Shown piece by piece: positions 26,301 to 34,735 of a DNA stretch of 64,000 nucleotides; position 1 is the first letter of the stretch; each line of letters opens with the position of its first letter. Origin of the DNA: Acanthochromis polyacanthus (lineage: Eukaryota > Chordata > Actinopteri > Pomacentridae); the NCBI RefSeq assembly GCF_021347895.1, contig NC_067132.1, forward strand, positions 29,889,757 to 29,953,756, in the 5' to 3' direction. The notes beneath the pieces were generated by a model. That model had not been told where the DNA came from. It ran no database searches and was given only the letters and a program-made list of their open reading frames with translations. Position numbers and translations under genes: made by a program.

Positions 26301-29125
26301 CAAACACAAGTAACAGTCCATATAACTACACATATGTGTTGCATGTTGACTTTGTAGATCCATCACAAGATCTTTTTCAAAGAGTCCACCACAGACCATG
26401 GCACACTATTTGCGAACATGACCAAGTTGAGGTAAGACTACAGACGTTGGCAATGCTGTATAAAGTACTTCTGGGAAAAGTTAAAATCACCAACTGAAAA
26501 GTAAATTAAGTAAATGTTCATTGTAATGTATTTTTCTAGAATTTTAAAAGCAGGAAAAGTAATTCAAAATATCACATCACATCCATGTACCTTGGCCACT
26601 TTTTTTTTTTTAAAGTAGACATCACAAATATGAGATGAAAAATATGAGGTAACATAAGGTCAACTCAAGAAACATCAGTTTAAAAACTTAAACCAGAAGA
26701 TGCAAGGTCTACTGTGTTGTTGTAATGAGGAAGTACTCTGCAATAGTGTGCATTTTACTCTGGGAATATTATGAACTTAATGTGTAAGTTATGATTGTAG
26801 AATGTGTCTAAAATAATACTTAAGCTCAGTATTGAAGTATTTTTAAACTCATAACTACACCACATTGCTTCCTTATTATTGTGATCACTTACACATTGAC
26901 AATTACATACAAACATTTGAAACTTTAAATTTTTTTGTGTATTAACAGTCTTTAATGCTTCCCACAGTTTCTGATGACTCAATCAACTGTGAACATGGCT
27001 GTTCTTTGTTCTGGGATGGGAAATGCAGACATCATGAATTCAGCTCTGCTGTTCCCGGGGATGTTGGTTGTGACATTGGCAGGGTATTGTGTTTTCAACT
27101 ATGAATTGTATGAATGTGATGTTTGCTTGCTTACTTACATTATAAGTAATGTTATGATATTTAGTTTGAGAATGTGAGAGTCGAGTGCAGTAAGGGAGTG
27201 AGTGCATTGAGTGACTGAGTGCACTGACATAAGGTGCAGATGGGCAACAGAGAAAATTAACTGTTGCGCAGTGAGAAAATGAATGAGAAGTTTCCCTTAC
27301 AAAGAATGTTCTTCAACTGCAGAAAGAAACACAAGACATTGATATATGTGACCTACACTACATTGACATAGTATGTCATCCCAGGTGCAGCGCTGCCAAG
27401 AGTGGACCTCATTCAGCATTCAATGCTTACAGGGACTTTGTGATCAAGGACACAACAGCCCTATTCCTAGCAGCTGTGATTGAGCATCTTGGTTTTCTTC
27501 ATGTCACAGGTAAATCTGCAATTACCAGAAATTAAGCGGATGTTCATCCATTATTTTTTCAGTGATGCATGACAAAACTATGTCCCACATTAGTACAAAC
27601 ATGTTAGCATTGGTTTGGAATACTCCTGATTACCTGGTCATATAATTAGAATGTCAACAAAAAGTTATTTTATGTCATTGAAAGCAAAATGAAACATGTA
27701 TAAAGTATGCATTCATTCAACACAAATATATTTGTTATTTATTTAATTTTAATGATTTTAACCAAGAAGTAAGTAAAATCATAATTCAGTCTGTTAAAAA
27801 AGATAGAACATTGCTTTGAAATTTACCAATAAAAAGTAGGATATTTAGAAATGTTGACCCACTATATGAACATAAAAAAATGAGCTCTTACAGCACTAAG
27901 TATATATGTTGTACATGATCATATTGTTCTTGTTCACAAGTTTTACTTGTCAGTCCTTTAAAAAAATAATTATATATATATATATATATTGCATTTAGTA
28001 ATATTCTAATTATTGGACATGCCTATTTTTTAAAATAGTTTTCATTTTTTTCCAATTTAGATGATTAAACTATTATTTGAAATAAATCTGTGTGGAATCA
28101 ATGTTTAATTTACAAGTTTATCTTGAATGCCATTATGTAAATAAAATCAGGATATTTTCTATACTTTGTTTATCCTGTTAGATTGTCCTGAGTCCCTCAT
28201 ACCACAGCACATCAAGGAGGCCTCTCCAGAAGCAAGAAGATCATGGTTCAACAAATTAACAGCTGAAATTGTGGACAAATATGTTCTTCTTCCTGGCATC
28301 ACAGAAGCTGCAGAGTCTGCTAGAAAAGCATCTGCAACACCGGTTCTAAAGAATCAGTTCCCATGTCGAATGGAGGGTTGTTCACGCACATTCACATATT
28401 ACAAAAGCAGACTAACCCATGAACAGAAAATGCACAACCTGGTTATTCCAACTGACACCACCCCAGCCATCAGCTCAGATCGCGATCACAAGTATGAACA
28501 CACTGTTGCCAGATTGGGTTTCAGCTTCATTCTTTTGGACTTTATGGATGCAGTAAAGGAAGGAGACGGCGAAAGGCTGATGCGTCTCTACACAGTTGCT
28601 CTGTTGTTTTACAAAGCATATGGACATACAAGCTATGCTTACAGTACGTTCATGCTTACTGTACAACTGAATGCCACGTTGTCTCCACAGGTTGCTCACA
28701 GTCTCATGTGGAACAGATTCTGGAGCACCAGGGGAGGCAAGGGACGAAACATTCCACTAGATTTGCATCTGGAGCACTTAAATGGATTTTTGAAATCTTT
28801 CCTGAAGGGCCTTGGGCCTAACCTAAATGAGACTTCAGCAGCCAGAATAAGCAGGTCCATTGCTGTCTTCAAAGAAATGATGGCCGGCACCGATTTGGAA
28901 ATGGGAATATCGAGGCAAACTGGTGCTCATCATGTGGACATGACCAAAGACATCCTCACCTTGGTAGACACACTGCAAGAGGCAGAGCTTTTTAAACAAA
29001 AAGCAGGTCGTGTCTATGCTGCCTTCCCTGGTTTCCAAAGAAACCTACTGTCAAAACTGGATCCAAAGGCACTTTGGAAGTGGATGATGAGCAAGCTCAG
29101 TGAATGGCGTAGTGTCCCTTTGTAA
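23357..29125 (+). CDS. DUF6589-type transposon protein with ZAD-like and C2H2 zinc fingers, ~930 aa, 8 exons (probable transposase; one frameshift)
   Basis: Exons 23357-23731, 24615-25233, 25454-25853, 25922-25998, 26072-26249, 26358-26431, 27385-27509 and 28182-29125; all splice phases agree. The start is the ATG in gccATGtcg; an upstream in-frame ATG exists at 23327. Exon 1 encodes a ZAD-like finger (CRLC ... CCQRC). Later exons carry the phrases I associate with DUF6589: YQIIMDNLD, LIGGDRLTEANCR, FEDWHAIRVLF, STTDHGTLFANMTKLR and NRFWSTRGGKGRNIPLDLHL. The last exon also contains one C2H2 finger (CRMEGC ... HEQKMH). Acidic residues in DNLD, GGDRLT and FEDWH could form a DDE-like centre; this is inference. 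Exon 3 lacks one base at the T-run 25539-25544, so the copy is broken there or mis-sequenced. Faces the RecQ gene tail to tail inside the same terminal repeats. Confidence 0.8.
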
Positions 29126-29274
29126 AGCTTTTGAGACATTTCAATCATTATTGTTGGCATTGTAAATAGCTATATATTTAAACAAGCGATTTCTGTTTTA
29201 AATTTATTAACATTTTATTAAAACTATTTTTTCCTTCAAACCTTGATTTGGTTATTTGAGTTTTCAAGTGACAC

Positions 29275-29313
29275 AATAAAGCATATATTGAGTTTAACAA
29301 TAGAATTTTTATT
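29275..29313. promoter_or_regulatory. Back-to-back polyadenylation signals between converging transposon genes
   Basis: AATAAA at 29275-29280 for the plus-strand DUF6589 gene, and TTTATT at 29308-29313 (AATAAA on the minus strand) for the RecQ gene, 150 and 42 bases beyond the respective stop codons. The two transcripts would overlap at their 3' ends. Confidence 0.6.
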
Positions 29314-29354
29314 CAAGGTGACATGGACAACAGTTATTTACATTAGTTCAGAAA

Positions 29355-31752
29355 TTAATCTGAGAGGGGGAGCAAAGACAAGCCTGATGCAATGCTGCTT
29401 AATGACTTGGTAGTGTCTTCATCCTCATCCTGAAAATCAAAGTATCCGGTGAAGTCTATATCAGGTGGCAAATACAGTTCTTCACAAGTGTCTGGGAAGT
29501 CACACAAATCAAAGTCTTTAAACACTTTGTGAACGATCCGGAGAATTTCCTGGCCATGTTTTATGTCAAATACAGGAAGATTGCTCATAATGTCAGTTAT
29601 GTTAAATATTTCAGGAAGGCTTTCAATAACTGTTTCAATTAGCACATTGCTGAAACCAGTGCAGAGTGAGACATTTGTGTACAGGTGTTCATCTGGTGGA
29701 ATTAGACTGTCCCTATACTTCTCCAACAGCTCTTTGACCTGTCCCTGTTCATGCAATGTGACTTTTCTGCATCTGACAGGTGATAGATTCTTTTTTGACA
29801 TTTCAAAACTGGGTGTAGCTACAGAGCAACAGTCAGAGTTACATTTGCATACTGTATGGCAAAAAGTACAGCAAGAATGTCCCGGCTTGATACTAGATAC
29901 CTCTTCCTCAAAATGTGAATATAGGGCCTTCCTAAAACACCCATTTAGGCTTTCTTGAAGAACCGTCTTTGCTGCATTGTCAGTGTTGGCAACCTGTTTG
30001 TTTGCGTAAAGAACAGCATGAGCAGGAGAGCCATCTCTGCCTGCTCTTCCAACCTGCTGGAGAATGGCCTCTGGGTCCTCTGGTAAGCCATACATGATCA
30101 CATGGGAGACCTTGGGGAAATTTAGGCCAACTCCAAGTGCTGTAGTTGCCACAGCCACTCTGCAGTTCCCTTCTCCGTTAATTGAAGACAGTACCCTACT
30201 CTTGTTTACAGGTAGAGTGTGGCTGTGAAACATCCCAATAAGGAGATTGTCACCTTTTTTCTCTTCGCCTACCCAGGCACTGTCCCCAAGTTCAGACTTC
30301 AGGTGGAGGAATACTCTTGTCACAGTGTTTATTGTACGGCAGTATATAATGACTGGTAACATATCCAGTCTTCTCTCTTTCAAGTTCTTCACCAGCCAGT
30401 CGAAGCAGTCTAGAGAGTCTGTCACAAGCCGCCTTACAGCAAGTCTAATGTTGGGTCTGTTGGGGCTAACAATAATGTTGACTGCATTCTGGAAGTGTAG
30501 CCGTCTTCTCACAATGTCTCTTGAGTGCAAATCAGCTGATGCAGTCAAAGCCAATACAGGTGTTCCTGAAGAAAAACATACACACATTCAATACCTCAAT
30601 AACACTGAAATAATTTTCAGGGCAGGCAGATCACCACATTTTTGCAATATTTAATTACAGTGTATACATAGTATGATATTTAAGCAGTACTTTGAAAAGA
30701 GCTACTTTAAAATAAATAGAAGACAATACTTAATCACTGCTATATATATTGTAATGTCTTACTATAAGACATGGTTTTTAATGTGATACATCATTGAAAG
30801 GTTAAAACCTGTATATTTAGAGTATATATATATGTATATCTAGAGATTAAGTCATCAGACTTTCATCTGTAGTACAAAATCACAGGTAGATAGTGTTACA
30901 GATTACCAACCTGGTTTGACGATTGCTCGAAGTTCCCCCAACCTTGCAAAGCTTTCTCTGAAGGCCTTTTGTCCTCTCCCCGCATTCCCCCTGTTTGAAA
31001 AGAGAAAAACACAGGTATAGCTTAGAAATGTTCAATATGTCCTAAGGAAGTATTTGGCGTGTGTATTTCACATTTTGTCACAATTCTGACTGGAGCTTCA
31101 ACTACTTTAAATAAGTGGTTTGGATGTGCTCACCAGAAGTTTAGACAGTAGATTTAAAGTGAAAAGTAAAACGCTATCTCTGCCACAGTAGGTACAGGTA
31201 TAACGATATAAGTATTAAACACACCTCATCTTTCTACATACACACGCTCCCCTTCTGACACTAATTAGTTTATATTAATAACACTTACCACTTGTATGTA
31301 AGATGGACTTCATCCACGACGATGCCTATAAGGTTGGTCTTGTATGCTTCGGTGGATAGCATGTTCTCCCACTTGGCGCTTAGCCATGCCTCGGGGCTGC
31401 CAAACACCACCTGGTACCGGCAACTCTTTATGTCTTTTTCTTCCCCGAGGCCCAACTGAGTCGCAGAAATCCCGAGGTCGGCTGCTTCCTTTATCTGATC
31501 CTCTATCAAGGCAATCAATGGCGACACTACCACAACAACAGGGGTCTTGATAGATCCGATTTCCTTCGCAACTAACGGAGCTAACTGGTAAATTAGACTC
31601 TTGCCAAATCCCGTGGGCAGTAAAGCTAATACATCTTTCTTTTTGTTGACAAAAGCTTCTAAGGCCAAACGCTGTTCTTGTTTTAAAATAAACGGTCTTT
31701 CTAAACTATTCAGAACTCTGTCCAATGCTTGGTCGAACGCAGCCGCCGCCAT
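29355..31752 (-). CDS. RecQ-family DNA helicase encoded by the transposon, 584 aa, 3 exons
   Basis: Exons on the minus strand: 31752-31289, 30990-30911, 30565-29355 (stop at 29355-29357), GT-AG and in phase throughout. The start ATG lies in aagATGGcg. Superfamily-2 motifs in order: Q-type KQEQRLALEAF, motif I LLPTGFGKS, Ia VVSPLIALIEDQ, II VVDEVH (Val instead of the usual Ala of DEAH), III LALTASA, IV VIIYCRT, V VATTALGVGLNFP, VI QQVGRAGRDG. A Cys-rich zinc-binding region follows (CCTFCHTVCKCNSDCC). No HRDC or exonuclease domain is evident, and the 180-residue acidic C terminus is not recognised. RecQ enzymes are ATP-dependent 3'-5' helicases; here it would plausibly process transposition or repair intermediates (inference). 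The frame is completely intact, suggesting recent activity or selection. Unlikely to be a host recql gene given length, flanking repeats and partner. Confidence 0.88.
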
Positions 31753-31917
31753 CTTTTTTTGTTATGAACAACCCATCATGCATTGCGCGTAGTCGCTTAG
31801 TGTGCGTCATCGTCTAACTGTCCCTCCCCGTCCTGTGATTGGATCCCTGACTCAGGGACAAATTCAACCCCAGGTCGCCAGACTGCCTAGTAAACGAAAT
31901 GACAATGAGTGCACAGG

Positions 31918-31948
31918 CAGTCTGGGTATTCCCAGACTAGCATTCTGG
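31918..31948 (-). repeat. Right terminal inverted repeat and 9-bp target duplication
   Basis: cagtctgggtattcccagac then ta (31918-31939), a hairpin AGTCTGGG/CCCAGACT with a four-base loop, followed by GCATTCTGG at 31940-31948 matching the left flank exactly. Confidence 0.85.
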
Positions 31949-32538
31949 TGCATTTTGAGGTAAAAAAAAAAAAAAAGCTCAATTAAACAGTTCTGTTTTA
32001 CTATTTTATTTCTACTTATATGTATGTATGTTGTTATTTTTATTACAAACAGGCAGTCAGGGATGAAGACACATTCCCATGTATATATGCATTTGGCCAT
32101 TTAAAAACCTGTACCTGAAACATGTTCATGATCAAAACTTTTTGACCCATAAAAATATTAATTTCATGTCCAATTTACCTTCTTTTCCTCCTATGTCCAG
32201 GGATGAGAATTTTCCGCAGATCCGCGGAATTCCGCTGATTTTGTCATTGCCAGGGTCATTCTTGTATATTGTCTAAATTCGAGGAGAAATTTTTTTGGGG
32301 GGGTGAGGTATGTTTATGGTCGGCGAGTCGTAATATCGAACGGCTGCTAATATCCACCGCGCTGAATGCTAGCCGCCACTTAGTGAGAGCAGTCATGTAC
32401 AGCAGTGTTTCCCCTCCTATAGAGTTCGGGAACGGACGTCATACCGCGGTGGATGGGATGCCCCCGCCATGTTTGTGACCTGGAATTGTAAACAGCCAAA
32501 CAGCGTCGTTCGTGGAATCTATCGTTTACGTCCAAAAA

Positions 32539-32697
32539 ATGGACCGAAAGAGAGGCAAATGCCCTATTATCTACAGGGAAAAACTGAACAACGAAGCCAA
32601 GCAAAGATACATGGAAAAAATTGGATTAATTCGTGGGATAGATCCATACGAGCACCAAAGCTGGTCCAGTGACTACTTTAACCCGTTAAGCTTCAGT
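32539..32697 (+). pseudogene. Orphan N-terminal exon of a SWIM/YqaJ-type transposon-associated protein
   Basis: Open from ATG (MDRKRGKCPIIYREKL...) to a donor gtaagc at 32698. The phrase GLIRGIDPYEHQSW recalls the N-termini of multi-copy fish proteins with SWIM zinc fingers and a YqaJ-like nuclease domain. No following exons are present before the insertion ends, so it is a fragment. Family assignment is from memory and uncertain. Confidence 0.35.
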
Positions 32698-32828
32698 GTA
32701 AGCTTTGAGATCTGCGTAAGCATTTCCTTAAATGTCTGAAGCTGCAAACGCGAATACACAAACACTATACACTGATGGAAAGCTTAGATTCTCATGAATC
32801 CGCCGGTATAAACCACTTTCAGATGTGA

Positions 32829-33017
32829 TTACCACAGCGGGTAATATAAACACATTTGTCTGGAAAACAACAAATATCCATCCATCTGTTCTCCCGTGCT
32901 CCCCTGATGCCTTTTCCAAGCGGGAAAACTGAAATATTTCAGTCCGTTGGAAAATTTTCTCACAGACCAGTGGTGAGACTTACTGTCGCAACCCCCCACA
33001 CAACATGTGCGCCCCAT
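32829..33017 (-). pseudogene. Orphan THAP-domain exon
   Basis: Minus-strand frame beginning MGRTCCVGGCDSKSHH and continuing NGLKYFSFPAWKRHQGS. This matches the THAP zinc-finger start (Cys-x2-4-Cys, later Phe-Pro) typical of P-element-like and other fish transposases. The rest of the THAP domain (the AVPTIF-type end) is missing and the frame soon stops, so it is a first exon without partners. Confidence 0.55.
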
Positions 33018-33440
33018 TGTTGCTGATGGCCAGAAAGTTTGCGTGCTAAAAACATGTACAAATATGCAGGTTTTAAGGAAGCCGCCAGTAAACCCTCCAC
33101 AAATCCCAAGATGCTTTGCGACGTGACGTCACATTCCCGTTCTCTATATGACCGACGAGGCGGGCCGCCTCGCTGGTATAGGCGACCGCCTCATTACAAT
33201 TTTGCCGACACTGCCGCCTCACTGGTCCGCACCAAAAAAAAAAAGTAATGCTAAATATTAGAAAGCATTGACACATAAGTCCGGTATATTCGCCGCTGAA
33301 ATCAACAGAATAGCAGCCTTTTCTCACCATGGGTGAAGACAGCAGGCACATCCCTGTTGGTCGGTAACACTCAGTTCTCGTATGACATCCCGCGAGTTCG
33401 TGTTTCAAATGTCGGTCGTTCCGATTGGCGAACAACGAGC

Positions 33441-33496
33441 ATGGCGGACAAGAAGCGGCAGCGCTCCATCGTTTCGTTTTTCGGGGCTAAAAGCAG
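33441..33496 (+). CDS. Orphan first exon encoding a PIP box (PCNA-interaction motif)
   Basis: ATG in gagcATGGcg opens MADKKRQRSIVSFFGAKSR and ends at a donor gtgtgt (33497). QRSIVSFF fits the PIP consensus Q-x-x-[ILM]-x-x-[FY]-[FY] and closely resembles the DNA ligase I PIP box. The exon leaves phase 2; joined to the acceptor at 34719 it reads in frame (SR-TLRPV-MNVGRV) into the piggyBac-type ORF. Alternatively it belongs to a truncated hAT gene, which often begin with similar FF motifs. Splicing is untested. Confidence 0.45.
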
Positions 33497-34057
33497 GTGT
33501 GTATCACAGACATATGTCAAATTAAGTATCAAAGCTATCGCATGTCATCAAAATAAAGTGAGCAACGCAGTGTAGGCATCGATCTCGCTTCCTTTACTGA
33601 GTTTGCTTACTGTTTTGTTGTCCGCGGCGATACGAATTGACAGTGACTGCAAAAATGGCTCTCGTTAAAACATTTAGGCACGAAAAAACCCGTTCTCACG
33701 AACGAGACAAATGATTTCAACGGAATATAAAGTTCCTAGTTTCTTTTGATAAAATGATTTATAGAGTGCCCGAAATTATATCATTCAATGGCAAAACAAA
33801 TTCTGTGTTCAAATTCTAGTTCTGTGTTCAAAAAGGTAACAGTTTTTGTGGTGAGGACATAAGGATTGAGAAGAGGAGGATAGACCTGTCACCTAATCAT
33901 ATTTAACATGAAGCATGTCTACAGTCCAGTACTTAACCTAAAAACCAGTAAAAAACAATAACAAAAAACAGTAAACGTACAACAGAAAACCCATGAAGTG
34001 GCCCCAGAGTGAAATGTAATTCACGAAGGGGGAGTAGGAAAATACTACAACACCTGT

Positions 34058-34430
34058 CGATCCGAGCCTCCACGTTTCTATTTATTATTCACAAAAACCC
34101 ACTGATCTGCCTGCCATTGCTCTCTACTGCACCTAGCTGATCAGATGTGGGTCAAACAGCCACGAGCAAATCATCTGTGACACTTTTACCTGCTCTGTGC
34201 GTTAAACTGTAACCATTTCAGGTGTTTTTACCTGTTAAAATATCTTCTAAATTCAAAATAATACAGCCAAGAAGTGACTGTGTTGCTTGATTCTCACTTT
34301 ATTGTACGTTGTTGATTATTTGTGGAATAAACAAATCATCTGTGTTGTAACACATTACCTGCATTACCTGCTCTGTGACCTAAATTACAACCAATCCAGG
34401 TGGTTTTACCTGCTCAGAAGAGAAATGACT
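34058..34430 (+). repeat. Right arm of the duplicated eif5a2 intron-1 segment
   Basis: Continues the similarity broken at 22748: tccgagcctccacgtttcta, then tcaggtgtttttacctgtta and ttctaaattcaaaataat match 39,351-39,745 in order. The unsplit original is at 38.9-39.7 kb, so it serves as the unoccupied-site reference. Confidence 0.9.
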
Positions 34431-34735
34431 AGCACAAAAGTAAGTTTTGATCAATTTGTGATGAGGGCTGGACCAAATATTCTGTCGTTACGATGATATC
34501 CTATTAATTTTGAGAGCTGAATATTTGGATCTTTCGGATTATTTGACTCGTCAGTTCGTCTTCCCCATCAGCCGATGTCGGACGATCCGAATATTCAACT
34601 CGTCCCTTCATCTACACCCAGAAATTGCTATTCGGCCAGTCCTATTTGTGACATTTAGAGTGTTTTGATTACATCATTAATGTGTTCACTGTGTAATGTA
34701 GTTTTTTGTTTTGTGACAGAACACTGAGGCCAGTC

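Larger units (their letters stand above)
23103..31939. mobile_element. 8.84-kb autonomous-type DNA transposon: DUF6589 protein plus RecQ helicase
   Basis: Bounded by 22-bp terminal inverted repeats (15/22 identical), left TAGGCTGGCTACCACCAGCC and right (reverse complement) TAGTCTGGGAATACCCAGAC. Each can fold into its own hairpin. Immediately outside both ends lies the same 9-mer GCATTCTGG (23094-23102 and 31940-31948), a target-site duplication. A subterminal motif CAGGCTGGGTACCTG (23141-23155) has an inverted partner CAGTCTGGCGACCTG at 31871-31885 (12/15 identical). Each end also carries a CCAAT-box promoter (23256-23260; inverted at 31838-31842) driving one inward-facing gene. The genes converge and stop 230 bases apart. 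Superfamily not known to me; 9-bp duplications are typical of Mutator-like elements, but neither gene resembles a MULE transposase. Confidence 0.85.
22749..34057. mobile_element. 11.3-kb outer insertion with its own inverted termini (composite, hAT-like ends)
   Basis: It sits exactly between the two arms of the duplicated eif5a2 segment. Left end cagtgttttattttcctact; right end, reverse-complemented, caggtgttgtagtattttcc. The inner parts share ttttcctactcccc exactly. CAG termini suggest the hAT superfamily, but no intact 8-bp target duplication is visible (left flank ggagcggc, right flank tcgatccg). The inner RecQ/DUF6589 transposon fills most of it; the remainder (31,949-34,057) is a mosaic of other transposon ends and first exons. 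Confidence 0.65.
31949..34057. mobile_element. Mosaic of hAT-like ends and orphan transposon first exons
   Basis: Two CAG-type termini can be seen: cagggatgagaattttccgc near 32,198 and cagtgtttcccctcc near 32,401, both familiar hAT starts in fish. GC-rich words gaggcgggccgcctcg near 33,155 belong to the same kind of element. Three candidate first exons (listed separately) lie here without downstream exons. A T/A-rich stretch at 31,960-32,190 has nothing recognisable. Confidence 0.5.

Noticed and set aside
26969..27080. Possible additional exon of the DUF6589 gene (between 26431 and 27385)
   Set aside because: It has an acceptor, but exons 26358-26431 and 27385-27509 already join in phase and give the continuous family-like sequence NMTKLRCSAAKSGPHSAF; including it would disturb this.
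22749..34057. A giant virus-transposon fusion (piggyBac plus herpesvirus-type genes) as known in some fish
   Set aside because: No viral structural or replication genes are visible, and the piggyBac ORF lies outside the insertion.
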